A stretch of DNA of 37,500 nucleotides. It comes from Prorocentrum cordatum. Taxonomy: Eukaryota; Sar; Dinophyceae; Prorocentrales; Prorocentraceae. The notes under the pieces are model-generated. The model had not been told where the DNA came from and searched no databases. It saw only the letters and a list, made by a program, of their open reading frames with translations. This document shows, one piece after another, positions 10,430-19,196 of this stretch. How positions within the stretch are numbered: position 1 is the first letter of the stretch; every line of letters starts with the position of its first letter. The position numbers and the translations under genes are program-made. Where the stretch lies: positions 1 through 37,500 of the forward strand of contig CAUYUJ010022430.1 in NCBI GenBank assembly GCA_963575745.1. Direction: 5' to 3'.

Positions 10430-10990
10430 TTGTGCGTTCGAGGATCCAGGGGCAGAGATTTCAGTTGATGTTTCGGTTGTTCATCCCGCCGCCCCCCTCC
10501 TGGCCCGAGGGGGATGGTGCGCGGTCGAAGTCAATGAACTCGGGGGCCTGGAGAGGGCTGTCGGAGGGGTTCTTCCTGGATGCGTTCCGTGTAATGCCAG
10601 CGTGTCTGAGCATCATGGCCTGCTCCGCGCCTGTGTCCATCTTGTCCTGCAGGGGCAGGATTTTCAGATCTTCCAGGACTGCGGTGCGATCGCGCACGGA
10701 GCTGCAGTCCCGATCCGAGCCAGAGACGGACGACGACAGCAGATTGGACATTGGCGCCAGATAAATCAGCTGAGCAATTTTGTAGGAGGGAAGCTACATG
10801 ACATCAAGGCCCACTAAAGCCTCACTAGGGGGGAGAGATCTTTGGGGGGGGCACGCGAGGGTTCTGGCCAATAGTTGAGCCGACGCCCTTGCGAAAGAAA
10901 TTGCCAAGAGTCAATTTGATTCCTCGGGCGTTGATCGAGTTGAAACAGCTTATAAGACATGGCGCGATGTTTTTGAAGTCTTTACTTATG
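10430..10990 (+). pseudogene. LINE RNase H domain
   Basis: Frame 0 reads ISVDVSV (about 10458; Asp of the first catalytic motif), ARGGWCAVEV (the usual ARAGWA strand), SEHHGLLRA (about 10605; catalytic Glu) and FQDCGAIAHG (about 10668; second Asp). It ends at DIKAH (about 10802-10816), the last His. The next piece, in frame 1 from 10879, reads ADALAKEIAKSQFDSSGVDR, matching the terminal A-D-x-x-A segment. Catalytic positions are preserved, so this is the best kept domain, though it is broken at 10815-10878. Confidence 0.65.
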
Positions 10991-11080
10991 TCTTGGGGTC
11001 TTGGGGCAGAGCCAGGGATGTGTTTGGTGACCTAGCGAGGAGGCCCAAAGTCACGTCCCCAACCAATGACCTCGAGGCGT

Positions 11081-11107
11081 TATTGTTGTTGTTTTTGTTG
11101 TTGTTGG

Positions 11108-11168
<61 letters not shown>
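11081..11168 (+). repeat. (TTG)n trinucleotide tract inside the LINE 3' coding part
   Basis: About 88 bp of TTG with few interruptions. Coding-like text continues on both sides (TNDLEALL before; the zinc finger near 11370 after) in different frames. It is therefore an internal expansion, not the 3' tail of the element. Confidence 0.9.
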
Positions 11169-11170
<2 letters not shown>

Positions 11171-11289
11171 CCCCCCTCTGATTTCGGGTGGGCACTTAAT
11201 AGATGGCAGTGCGTCCGGCGCGGCAGATCCACTGCCTTTCCGTGGGTCTGCCATCGCAGCCCGTGCGTGCCATTGCCCAGATCGCTCTT

Positions 11290-11565
11290 CCAGCTGCCTG
11301 CGAGTCACGGCCGACCGACGCCGCCCCGCACCTTGTGGGCGGCGAAGATCGAGGCTTCAGGTGCTCCTGTGATTCTTTGTCTGAAGTGCGGGTCGTACTC
11401 CACGGGGGGGGCCGTCCATCTGGCGGACAGTTGCACCCGCATCAAGCCCAAGCGGATTAGCCAGTTCCGAGCCTGCAAACTCCCGCGCCCCAGGGGAGTG
11501 CGGATTTCTCGGCCCTGGAGGATAGAGAGGTTCGGACTCTGTTTGATGTCTCTCTGTAGGCCGTG
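11290..11565 (+). pseudogene. LINE C-terminal zinc finger
   Basis: Frame 2 reads APVILCLKCGSYS then VHLADSC (C-x2-C about 11374-11385, last Cys about 11430), followed by ISQFRACKLPRPRGVRIS. A short C-x2-C...C finger with a basic tail is the usual C-terminus of these dinoflagellate LINE proteins. The frame closes at 11576-11578. Confidence 0.5.
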
Positions 11566-11573
11566 TATGCATG

Positions 11574-11645
11574 TATGAGGAGGAGGGGGAGGAGGAGGAG
11601 GAGGAGGAGGAGGAAAAGTGGGAGGACGGAGGAGGGAAAAGGAGG
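11574..11645 (+). repeat. (AGG)n tract
   Basis: Imperfect AGG/GGA repeat directly after the LINE remains. It could be the element's 3' terminal repeat or an unrelated microsatellite. Confidence 0.85.
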
Positions 11646-11679
11646 ATTTGTGCGGGTGAGGAAGAGGGAAAGGCGGAGG

Positions 11680-11945
11680 CCTCTTGGATCCTTCTCGGAG
11701 ACTCTTCGGATGTCTCTTGAGAGCTTCTTGTAGGCCTGTTGGGGCGTCTCGGGGGCCTCTTGGTGGTCTTGGGGGCCTCTTGAAGAATCTTGGGTGCTTC
11801 GGTGGAGCCTCTCGGGGCCTCTTGGGGTCTCTTGGGGGCCTCGTGCGGGCATCTTGGTGGCGTCTTGAGGACCTCTTGGGGCCACCTGGGCGCCTCTTGG
11901 GGCCCTATTAGGGCTCTCTTGGGAGCCTCGGGGGCCATCTTGGGG
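11680..11945 (-). repeat. CCAAGAGG-rich composite repeat, fragment
   Basis: Dense array of CTCTTGGGGGCCTC-type words every 11-22 bp; on the minus strand CCAAGAGGCCCC. It is the same word family as at 19440-20040, 20430-21060, 23800-24430 and 33430-34250, but here without the conserved TCGAGCTTCCG blocks. Confidence 0.7.
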
Positions 11946-13100
11946 CCATCTTGGAAGTCATCGATCGCAGAAGGGGGGTGCCCAAATAGACCCCTCCCAG
12001 GAGGCCAGAACTGGGCCAACACAGTTGTAAAATCAATGATTTTGGCTTTCTCGCCAAGGTCTCCTTGGACGCTCGAATGGGTCGTGACCCCATACGTCCA
12101 GGTCCAGAGGGGGGGGGTACGGGGAGGGTCAAGACACCCTCCCCGTCCGCGAGCTGTTTCGCTCACTCCCACCCGCCCTTCCAACACGTTGCGCCCGAGT
12201 TTCGGCGTAGTCAGCGGTCGTCTATGGATGAACAGCTACTGGGAACCAAAACCAGACCCCATATGCGCGATGCTGGGGCGAGGTTCGCCACGCGTGCCAG
12301 GCGCGCCACTCGCGCCAGGTTTGCCAGGCACCCCTGGTGCCCAAGAATGCCAGGCACTGCGGGGTGGTCGCGCGCGATCCAGATGTAGCCGCAAAGTACA
12401 TTTTGTATTGTCTGTCCTGCCCAGAGCAGGCAACATGATGGCCCTCCCGCCGTCCTTGTTGAAAAACTATACGAAGTGCGCACGGGGCCCGCGAAAGTGG
12501 CCGAGGAGGTTGCCCCGAAGTGTCCGTAGCTTTTTTAGCTCAGGCCTCTGGCACAGGCTGTGGATCTGGAGCGAGCTCCCTCCTATCTGGCCCGCGTCCC
12601 GCGGCTCTGAGCCCCCCGCCGCCCAGGGGCCATGGTGGTCGACCGCGCAGCCAGCCTGCGCGCTGAAAGCGCGAACGCGAGGTCGGGCTGTCCTCGCCGC
12701 CAAGGGCGAGGTCGCCGGAGGTCCTTGGGCGTTGCGTAATCGGGGGGCCAGAAATGGAGGGGTGGCGAGGGTGGTCCGAACAGGTACCCAAACGGTGCCT
12801 AAACGAGCCCCTTGGGGCGGGGCCCGGAAGGGGCGCGAAAGGGGACCGTTTCTGACCCCCCTCATTTATTATGGCCCCCCTATTGAGCCACGCCCAAGGT
12901 CCAAGGCCAAGGAGGACCCGAACGCCCTGAAGGAACCGAGACAACTGCGAGCAGATCATTCACCACCCACCAAACCACCCCAGCCCAACCCGAAACCCTC
13001 AATTTGCCCTCCATTTCCAGTGGGGGGGGGGGGTCGGGGGACGTTGAATTACTCCGACGGAAGGACCCCACATGATAATCTGTTTAGCTTTCCCTTATCC
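11946..13100. other. No supported gene
   Basis: GC-rich DNA with G- and C-runs and a patch of GCCAGG words at 12290-12360. A 640-codon open frame spans 11790-13712 but crosses the CCAAGAGG repeat, a C-run and CT-rich DNA, so it is not credible as a gene. A short reading at about 12429-12525 (VLVEKLYEVRTGPAKVAEEV) looks protein-like but is isolated. Confidence 0.4.
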
Positions 13101-13139
13101 CTTTCCTCCCGGCCATGGCAAACACCCTCGTATCGCCCT

Positions 13140-13270
13140 CTCCTCTGCCATCTTTTCCTCTTCTTCTATTTCCCCCCCCCTCCTTCTCCTCCTCCTCCTC
13201 CTTCTCCACCTCCTCCTCATCATCGCCCTCCCCATACCCCTTCCGTCCTCATCCTCCTCCTGCCTCTTTT
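13140..13270 (+). repeat. CT-rich (CTC)n tract
   Basis: Pyrimidine-rich run of CTC, TCC and CCC words with no coding signal. Confidence 0.8.
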
Positions 13271-13447
13271 CCACGTGCACGTCCCTTTCCCCCCGGTCGG
13301 GGGAAGCAAGTCGATTTTCCTCGGCGCCGTCGCCGCCTCGGTCAGAACGCGCGCGTTTGCCGACGGCCAGATCGCGAAGCCGTCGGGTCAACCCTTCGGG
13401 CCAGCCATGCCTGCGGGGCACTCCCGCGGGCCGCCGGAGCGCGAGGG

Positions 13448-13501
13448 CAGGCCGTCGGGACAACCCCGCGGGCCAGGCCGTTGGGACAACCCCGCGGGCC
13501 T
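13448..13501 (+). repeat. Short tandem duplication
   Basis: GGCCGTCGGGACAACCCCGC plus GGGCCA is followed directly by a near-copy with T for C (GGCCGTTGGGACAACCCC). A looser copy (GTCGGGTCAACCCTTCGGGCC) lies at about 13383. Confidence 0.75.
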
Positions 13502-13521
13502 CCTCGCGCGCGCCGCGGCGC

Positions 13522-14259
13522 TCAGGCGGGCGGCAGCACGAAGCCCAGCTCTGCCGCGAGCTGCTCCGCTTCAGCCCTGGAGTCCACCGCTCTCTCGTCG
13601 AACTCCTGGAGCGCCTTCCGCAGTGACGCCGGCGGCCCGCGCTCCAGGAACTCTCGCGCGGGCGGCCGCAGGATCAGCATGTTCCGCATGCACGTGGCGC
13701 GGGAGAACATGACGTAGAGGTGCAGCCACCACATATCGTCCGACATGCCCGTGCGGCCAGCGTCCTCATCCCTGGCGCAGTCGATGGTGACGCCCTTGCG
13801 CAGCGTCTGGCCCTGCGACAGCGTGGAGGTCAGGTAGGACGCGTGCGTCAGCGTGAATCCCGAGCGGCGCACAGTGTGCGCCCCCGAGCTCTGCCACGTG
13901 AGCTCCTGCTCGCTGGGCCTGAACATGAGCAAGCTCCTCGCCCGCGCCTGGGCCTCGCCGTCGTCGTCAGCGCCCTCGGTGCCCTGCAGCAGCACCTCGG
14001 CGACCTCCTTGTAGATCGGGGACTCCTGGAAGCCGTGCACATGCAGCCAGATTCCCTGCGGTAGGAAGCGGGGGCGGAAGAGCTGGCCCGGCGCGCACTC
14101 CTCGTAGTCCCGCTCGTCGTCTGCGTGAAACTCGAAGGACACGATGGTGGCCCGTTGCTCCTGCACGAGCCCCAACTTCTTCTTCAGCTCCTCCTGCACG
14201 GCCGTGAACCGGACCTCCATGCCGACGTGTGCCGGTAAGACGCCGTGGATGTCCCCCGC
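13522..14259 (-). CDS. PIF1-like superfamily 1 helicase, C-terminal exon
   Basis: On the minus strand the exon is entered at 14259 after TATCAG and ends at the stop at 13522-13524, giving about 246 codons. Reading starts AGDIHGVLPAHVGMEVRFTA and continues GLVQEQRATIV. Counting from the Met at 14220, residues 131-140 (TSTLSQGQTL) and 144-149 (VTIDCA) match the motif V region of UvrD/PIF1-type helicases. Residues 168-176 (LYVMFSRAT) match motif VI with its Ser-Arg, followed by LILRPP. The ATPase core (Walker A and B) must lie in upstream exons, to the right of 14259. In-frame sequence before the acceptor is closed by a stop, which supports the splice site. The role is probably DNA unwinding. 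No internal stop is seen, so it may be functional. Confidence 0.7.
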   Translation of the reverse strand, partial: AGDIHGVLPAHVGMEVRFTAVQEELKKKLGLVQEQRATIVSFEFHADDERDYEECAPGQLFRPRFLPQGIWLHVHGFQESPIYKEVAEVLLQGTEGADDDGEAQARARSLLMFRPSEQELTWQSSGAHTVRRSGFTLTHASYLTSTLSQGQTLRKGVTIDCARDEDAGRTGMSDDMWWLHLYVMFSRATCMRNMLILRPPAREFLERGPPASLRKALQEFDERAVDSRAEAEQLAAELGFVLPPA

Positions 14260-15385
14260 CTGATACTTCTCCCATATTCAGGCCTCAGGAGCCCAAAAGC
14301 GACGACAGTTACAGGTTTCCGATGACCCGCTCGGATTAGTAAGATGATCTGCGGGCCCCATAGGGAGGAGGCTTCCGCCTGAGACTTCCTCGCAAGTCAC
14401 TCACAGACGAGGCTCCCGCCTGATCCTTCTCCCATATTCAGGCCTCAAGAGCCCAAAAGTGACGACAGTTACAAGATTCCGATGGCCCGCCTCGGATTAG
14501 TAACATGATCTGGGGGCCCCATAGGGAGGAGACCCCCGCCTGAGACTTCCTCGCAATTCACTCACAGACGAGGCTCCCGCCTGATATTTCCTCCAAATTC
14601 ACGCCCCAGGAGCCCAAAAGTGACGACAGTTACAGGATCCCGATGACCCGCCTCGGATTGGTAAGATGATTTGCGGGCCCCATAGAGAGAGGCTCCCGCC
14701 TGAGACTTCCTCGCAATTCACTCACAGACAACGCTCCCGCTTGATATTTCCTCCAAATTCACGCCCCAGGAACCCAAAAGTGACGACAATTACAGGATCC
14801 CAATGACCCGCCTCGGATTAGTAAGATGATCTGCGGGCCCCATAGGGAGAGGCTCCCGCCTGAGACTTCCTCGCAATTCACTCACAGACGACGCTCCCGC
14901 CTGATACTTCCTCCAAATTCACGCCCCGGGAGCCCAAAAGTCACGACAGTTACAGGATCCCGATGACCCGCCTCGGATTAGTAAGATGATCTGCGGGCCC
15001 CATAGGGAGAAGCTCCCGCCTGAGACTTCCTCGCAATTCACTCACAGACGAGGCTCCCGCTAGATACTTCCTCCAAATTCACGCCCCAGGAGCCCAAAAG
15101 TGACGACAGTTACAGGATCCCGATGACCCGCCTCGGATTAGTAAGATGATCTGCGGGCCCCATAGGGAGAGGCTCCCGCCTGAGACTTCCTCGCAATTCA
15201 CTCACAGACGACGCTCCCGCCTGATACTTCCTCCAAATTCACGCCCCAGGAGCCCAAAAGTGACGACAGTTACAGGATCCCGATGACCCGCCTCGGATTA
15301 GTAAGATGATCTGCGGGCCCCATAGGGAGAGGCTCCCGCCTGAGACTTCCTCGCAATTCACTCACAGACGACGCTCCCGCTTGAT
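14250..15385 (-). repeat. Seven 160-bp tandem repeats in the intron upstream of the helicase exon
   Basis: Units begin (plus strand A(G/C)GCTCCCGC) at about 14250, 14410, 14571, 14731, 14891, 15051 and 15211, with a partial one at 15371. The period is 160 bp. Identity is very high in the central units and lower in the first two. Each unit holds two related 30-bp words that read on the minus strand as GTGAATT..GGAGGAAGT(A/C)T then CAGGCGGGAGC, and one GTGAGTGAATT. The array therefore offers acceptor-like CAG-GCGG and donor-like GTGAGT sites at regular intervals. The unit next to the exon supplies its actual acceptor. Confidence 0.9.
14260..14265 (-). promoter_or_regulatory. Candidate 3' splice acceptor of the helicase exon
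   Basis: Minus strand TATCAG lies just before GCGGGGGACATCC. An in-frame TGA lies a few codons upstream. The same AAGTATCAGGCGGG sequence recurs in every unit of the adjoining 160-bp array. Confidence 0.55.
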
Positions 15386-15605
15386 ACTCGAGTGAGTGAC
15401 GGACTGACTGAGTGATGTGTGACGCCAACGGATGATATCCTCATGTGATGATCATGATGAGTGAGTGAGTGAGTGAGTGAGTGAGCGATCGAGTGGTGTA
15501 TGGGTAAGTGTGATGGTGCTGAGGAGGAGAGGCGTGGGTCATGATGATGATGACTGATGATGATGATGGCGAGAAAGAGGAAGAGAGAGAGAGAGAGAGA
15601 GAGGG
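15386..15605 (+). repeat. GAGT, ATG and AG microsatellites
   Basis: GAGTGAGT-type tetranucleotides (15388-15486), ATGATG words (15541-15568) and (AG)n (15583-15602). No coding signal. Confidence 0.8.
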
Positions 15606-15623
15606 TGTGAGATCCTGCGCGGG

Positions 15624-15668
15624 GGGTGTGCAGAGAAAACAAGAACCCCACTTTGGATGTGGGGAAAA
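15624..15668 (+). repeat. Copy of the AAAACAAxAACCCCAC hairpin element
   Basis: GAAAACAAGAACCCCAC then TTTGGATGTGGGG. CCCCAC and GTGGGG can pair around a 7-base loop. The same element is at 18611-18652 and, reverse-complemented, at 25173-25214. Confidence 0.75.
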
Positions 15669-15744
15669 ACACATGGAATCCGTACCCCCCCAAGCCGAAA
15701 TTCGGGTCAAATTCGGGTCTTCGGGTTGGGGTGGGGTGGTCTGG

Positions 15745-15846
15745 TAAGTAGTCAATCATGGTCTCCCTCCCATCGCACCAGCAGGGGCCCGCCGCGGTGG
15801 CGAGGGCGGCAGGTGCCCCATTGAAGTCGGCATCCAAGGACGAGAA
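15745..15846 (-). pseudogene. Possible LINE endonuclease fragment
   Basis: On the minus strand one frame reads DADFNGAPAALATAAGPCWC and the same frame continues DGRETMIDYL. GDFN-like and IDYF-like strings in this order resemble the end of an AP-type endonuclease, and LILVLG is read just upstream in a shifted frame. The piece is short, so the call is weak. Confidence 0.3.
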
Positions 15847-15955
15847 TTAAATCGGGCCTGTCCCTCTGCAGGAGGAATATTCAAAGCTAAACAAAAATTA
15901 TGCTAACGGAGTTCCCCACATAAGGATGTTACGGGGTTGCGTTGCTTCTTGTCTG
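15846..15955. other. AT-richer spacer
   Basis: Unusually AT-rich for the window (CAAAGCTAAACAAAAATTATG). No gene or repeat was recognised. Confidence 0.3.
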
Positions 15956-16195
15956 CCACCCGCCCTCGCCATCTCCATCTTCTTCTATCATCCCCCTCCT
16001 CCTCCTCCTCTGTCTCCTCTTCGTCGTTGTGCGCCTCCCCCATCATCATCACTCTTTTGCTCCTCGTCTTCCTTGTCCTCGTTCTCCTCCTCCTTCTCCT
16101 CATCCTCCTCCTCGTTCTCCTCCCCCTCCTCGTCCTCCGCCTCCTCCTCCTCCTCCTCCTCCTCCGCCTCCTCCTCCTCCTCTCCCTCGTTTTTC
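15956..16195 (+). repeat. (CTC)n pyrimidine tract
   Basis: About 240 bp of TCC/CTC/CGT words. All long Ser-, Pro- or Arg-rich readings here are repeat artefacts. Confidence 0.85.
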
Positions 16196-16512
16196 TTATT
16201 TTCGAATGCCCTGCTCGCTCCCTGCCCGGTCAGGCGGGCTTCCCTGGAGGGGTGGGAGGGGCACGAAACCTGATAAATAGTATGGTATTCGAATACCCTG
16301 CTCGCTCACGCGGGGCCTCCCTGGAGGGGTGGGAGGGGCACGAAGCCTGATAGATAATTTGGTTTTCGAATACCCTGCTCGCCCAGGCGGGGCCTCCCTG
16401 GATGGGGTGTGAGGTGCACGAAACCTGATAAATAGTATGGTATTCGAATACCCTGCTCGCTCACGCGGGGCCTCCCTGGACGGGTGGGAGGGGCGCGACA
16501 TCTGATAGATCG
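16196..16512 (+). repeat. 77-bp tandem repeat, four units (distal block)
   Basis: Units of GGTATTCGAATACC, CTGCTCGCTCACGCGGGGCC, TCCCTGGAGGGGTGGGAGGG and GCACGAAACCTGATAAATAG start near 16199, 16280, 16361 and 16438. GGTATTCGAATACC is a perfect 14-bp palindrome. The same family forms the arrays at 17700-18445 and, inverted, at 25365-25995. Confidence 0.9.
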
Positions 16513-16634
16513 GAGGTGAGGGGGTGAGATCGAAGTGGAACGGAGTTCCCCCCTACTGGGAAATCGATTTCGGTTTCGTGTTCGTGCGTGCCGTGCGGGC
16601 GAGGCGAAGCTGCGTGGGCGGGCGAGAGAAAGTC

Positions 16635-16825
16635 TCCTGTGGCTGAGGCGCGGCCGGACCAAATGTCTCCCTTCCGGGCGGCCGGGGGCCCGCGGTGTCC
16701 CGCCGGTGTCCCGCTGGTGTCCCGCTGGTGTCCCGTGTGGCTGAGGCGCGGCCGGACCAAATGACTCCCTTCCGGGCGGCCGGGGGCCCGCAGTGTCCCG
16801 CCGGTGTCCAGTCGGTGTCCCGATT
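16635..16825 (+). repeat. ~102-bp direct duplication with internal GGTGTCCCG words
   Basis: GTGGCTGAGGCGCGGCCGGA followed by CCAAATG occurs at about 16637 and again at about 16736. Both copies continue into CTCCCTTCCGGGCGGCCGGG and then into 10-11-bp repeats of TGTCCCGC(T/C)GG. Confidence 0.8.
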
Positions 16826-16884
16826 ATGGTGATGATATTGATAACGATGATGGTGATGATGATGACGATGTAGATGTTTTGTTT
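16826..16884 (+). repeat. GATGATG microsatellite
   Basis: Imperfect GAT/GGT trinucleotides lead into the 12-bp satellite. Confidence 0.75.
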
Positions 16885-17645
16885 TGATGATCGATAGTGA
16901 GATCGGTAGTGATATCGATTGTGAGATCGCACGTGAGATCGAATGTCAACTCGCTTGTGAGATCGATTGTGAGATCGATTGTGATACCGAATGTGAGATC
17001 GATCATGAGATCGATAGTGAGATCGATTGTGAGACCGAATGGGATATCGATTGTGAGATCGATTGTGATATCGATAGTGAGATCGATAGTGAGACCGAAT
17101 GTGAGATCGATTGTGGAATCTATTGTAAGATCGATAGTCAGATCGATTTTGAGATCGATCGATTGAGTTACGAGTGATATCACTATCGGTAATGAGATCG
17201 GTAGTGATTTCGATAGTGAGATCGATGATGAGACCGAATGTGAGATCGATTGTGAGTTCGGTTGTGATATCGATAATGAGATCGATAGTGAGATCGATAG
17301 TGAGATCGAAAGTGAGTTCGATAGTGAGATCGATAGTAAGGCCGAATGCGAGATCGATTGTGAGATCGATTGTGATATCGATAGTGAGATCGATAGTGAG
17401 ACCGAATGTGAGATCGATAGTGAGATCGATAGTGAGTTTGATAGTGAGATCGATAGTCAGATCGAATGCGATATGGATTGTGATATGGATTGTGAGATCA
17501 CTAGCGAGACCGAATGTGAGATCGATTGTGGGATCGATTGTGAGATTGATTGTGAGATCGATAGTCAGATCGATTGTGAGATCTATCGATTGAGATCGAT
17601 TGTGAGATCGGTAGTGAGTTCGATAGTGAGATCAATCGAGTGCGA
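16885..17645 (+). repeat. 12-bp satellite GTGAGATCGATT, about 63 units
   Basis: Tandem 12-mers GTGAGATCGAT(T/A) with variants GTGATATCGATA, GTGAGTTCGATA and GTGAGACCGAAT. The GACCGAAT variant recurs at about 17030, 17091, 17338 and 17398, showing local 60-bp (five-unit) higher-order repeats. Every unit carries GATC/ATCGAT. Both strands are open as four-residue repeats (IVRS; DLTI), with no sign of selection for protein. Confidence 0.9.
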
Positions 17646-17699
17646 CGTTGGTCCCTCCCCCCCTCACCTCCTTATCACCCGAAGGGTGGACTATGCGGT

Positions 17700-17766
17700 A
17701 GTCTGTTATTCAAATACCCTGCTCGCTCTCGCGGGGCCTCCCTGGAGGGGTAGGAGGGGCGCGAAA

Positions 17767-17814
<48 letters not shown>

Positions 17815-18445
17815 TGGTATTCGAATGCCTTGCTCGCTCACGCGGGGCCTCCTTGGAGGGGTGGGAGGGGCACGAAACTTTATACATAGTACGGTGTTCG
17901 AGTACCCTGCTCGCTCACGCGGGGCCTCCGTGGAGGTGTGGGAAGAGCTCGCTCACGCGGGGCCTCCCTGAAGGGGTTGGAGGGGCACGAAGCCTGATAC
18001 ATAGTTTTGTATTCGAATACCCTGCTCGCTCAGGCGGGGCCTCCCTGGAAGGGTGGGAGGGGCACGAAACTTGATACATAATATGGTATTCGAATGCCCT
18101 GCTCGCCCAGGCGGGCCCCCCTGGAGGGGTGGGAGGTGCACGACACCTGATAAATAGTATGGTATTCGAATACCCTGCTCGCTCACGCGGGGCCTCCCTG
18201 GAGGGGTGGGAGGTGCACGAAACCTGATGAATAGTATGGTATTCGAATACCCTGCTCGCTCACGCGGGGCCCCCCTGGAGCGGTGGGAGGTGCACGAAAC
18301 CTGATGCATAGAACGGTATTCGAATACCCTGCTCGCTCAGGCGGGGCCTCCTTGGAGGGGTGGGAGGGGCACGAAACTTTACATATAATATGGTATTCGA
18401 ATACCCTGCTCGCTCAGGCGGGGCCTCCGTGGAAGTGTGGGAAGG
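17700..18445 (+). repeat. 77-bp tandem array, outer part of the left inverted-duplication arm
   Basis: About ten units of the TTCGAA-centred 77-bp repeat. One unit carries a (TA)n run at 17769-17812. At about 17940 a unit is truncated, joining GGGAAGAGCTCGCTC. The same truncated junction is present in the inverted array near 25770-25785, so the two arrays descend from one. Confidence 0.9.
17769..17812 (+). repeat. (TA)n
   Basis: 44 bp of alternating TA inside a 77-bp unit. Confidence 0.95.
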
Positions 18446-18566
18446 TATAATATGGTGTGGAAGGTATGGTATTGTATGGCAGCTATGGTATGGTATGGTA
18501 TGGAAGGTATGGTGTGGTAGCTATGATGTGGTAGGTATGGTATGGTATTGTACGGATGGTATGGAA
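18446..18566 (+). repeat. (TATGG)n imperfect microsatellite
   Basis: TATGG/GGTAT words with interruptions. An inverted counterpart (CCATACC words) lies at about 25260-25360 in the right arm. Confidence 0.85.
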
Positions 18567-18610
18567 AAAGTGAACGGGAGGTGGGAAGGTGGGAAGGTGG
18601 GAAAGAGAGG

Positions 18611-18652
18611 GTGTTCTGGGAAAACAAAAACCCCACTCAGGATGTGGGGACA
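18611..18652 (+). repeat. Copy of the AAAACAAAAACCCCAC hairpin element (left arm)
   Basis: GTGTTCTGGGAAAACAAAAA then CCCCACTCAGGATGTGGGG. CCCCAC/GTGGGG stem with a 7-base loop. Partner in the right arm at 25173-25214. Confidence 0.8.
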
Positions 18653-18654
18653 TA

Positions 18655-19163
18655 GTCAGGTGCAGATTTATTGAGTACGTTTTGACCATTGTTGGCTATT
18701 TCTTGTTGTTTTGACAATTTTCCATTTTTCCTCCAAAATCCGCCTGTAGGGGAACATGCCCGACCAAGGACGAGAACTGGAAATACCTCGGCTATGTTGA
18801 GTCGGAAGCCGCTGGAGGGGTGCAAGAGCGGGACGGCGTGAGAGGGGGGTTGCCTCGCGTCCATTATAACTCAGATTGTTCTGGCACTTGTTCACGGCCG
18901 ACTGGCCGATTGTCGCAGGTGTTCGATATTTTTTGGCTTGGCGAGTCGCCCGAGGATGCGCAGCAGCAGTTTTTTTTACACGGGTCGTCGGCCAGAGTAT
19001 TTTCTCGCATGCAAGCCGGTTTTTAGATGAATCGTGCACGTGCTGCGTAATGATATATCACATGAGCACTTCTTCGCGCCTACCTGGTTGGGAGCGCGGT
19101 TCATCCAATCAGTCCCCAGGGGAGGATCTATGGTTATAAGTTCAATAAGCATCACCTAAGCTT

Positions 19164-19165
<2 letters not shown>
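18655..19165 (+). other. Unique block of the left arm, no gene
   Basis: AT-richer sequence (CAATTTTCCATTTTTCCTCC...) shared with the right arm at 24775-25170. It carries a left-only stretch of about 115 bp (about 18870-18985). Short open frames are not conserved between arms, so no gene is called. Confidence 0.5.

Positions 19166-19196
<31 letters not shown>

Noticed and set aside
11081-11168. (TTG)n as the 3' tail of the LINE
   Set aside because: Text matching the LINE C-terminal zinc finger continues beyond it to about 11530.
11790-13712. 640-codon plus-strand open frame
   Set aside because: It crosses a CCAAGAGG repeat, C-runs and a CT tract and changes composition with each. It has no domain and no conserved text, so openness from GC content explains it.
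16826-17593. IVRS/DLTI repeat proteins on both strands
   Set aside because: Direct consequence of the 12-bp satellite; no start context or flanking coding text.
17700-18445. tRNA genes, because the 77-bp unit is tRNA-sized and has TTCGAAT like a T arm
   Set aside because: The sequence 5' of the unit does not pair with the bases after the supposed T arm, and no D arm or anticodon arm can be drawn in either orientation.
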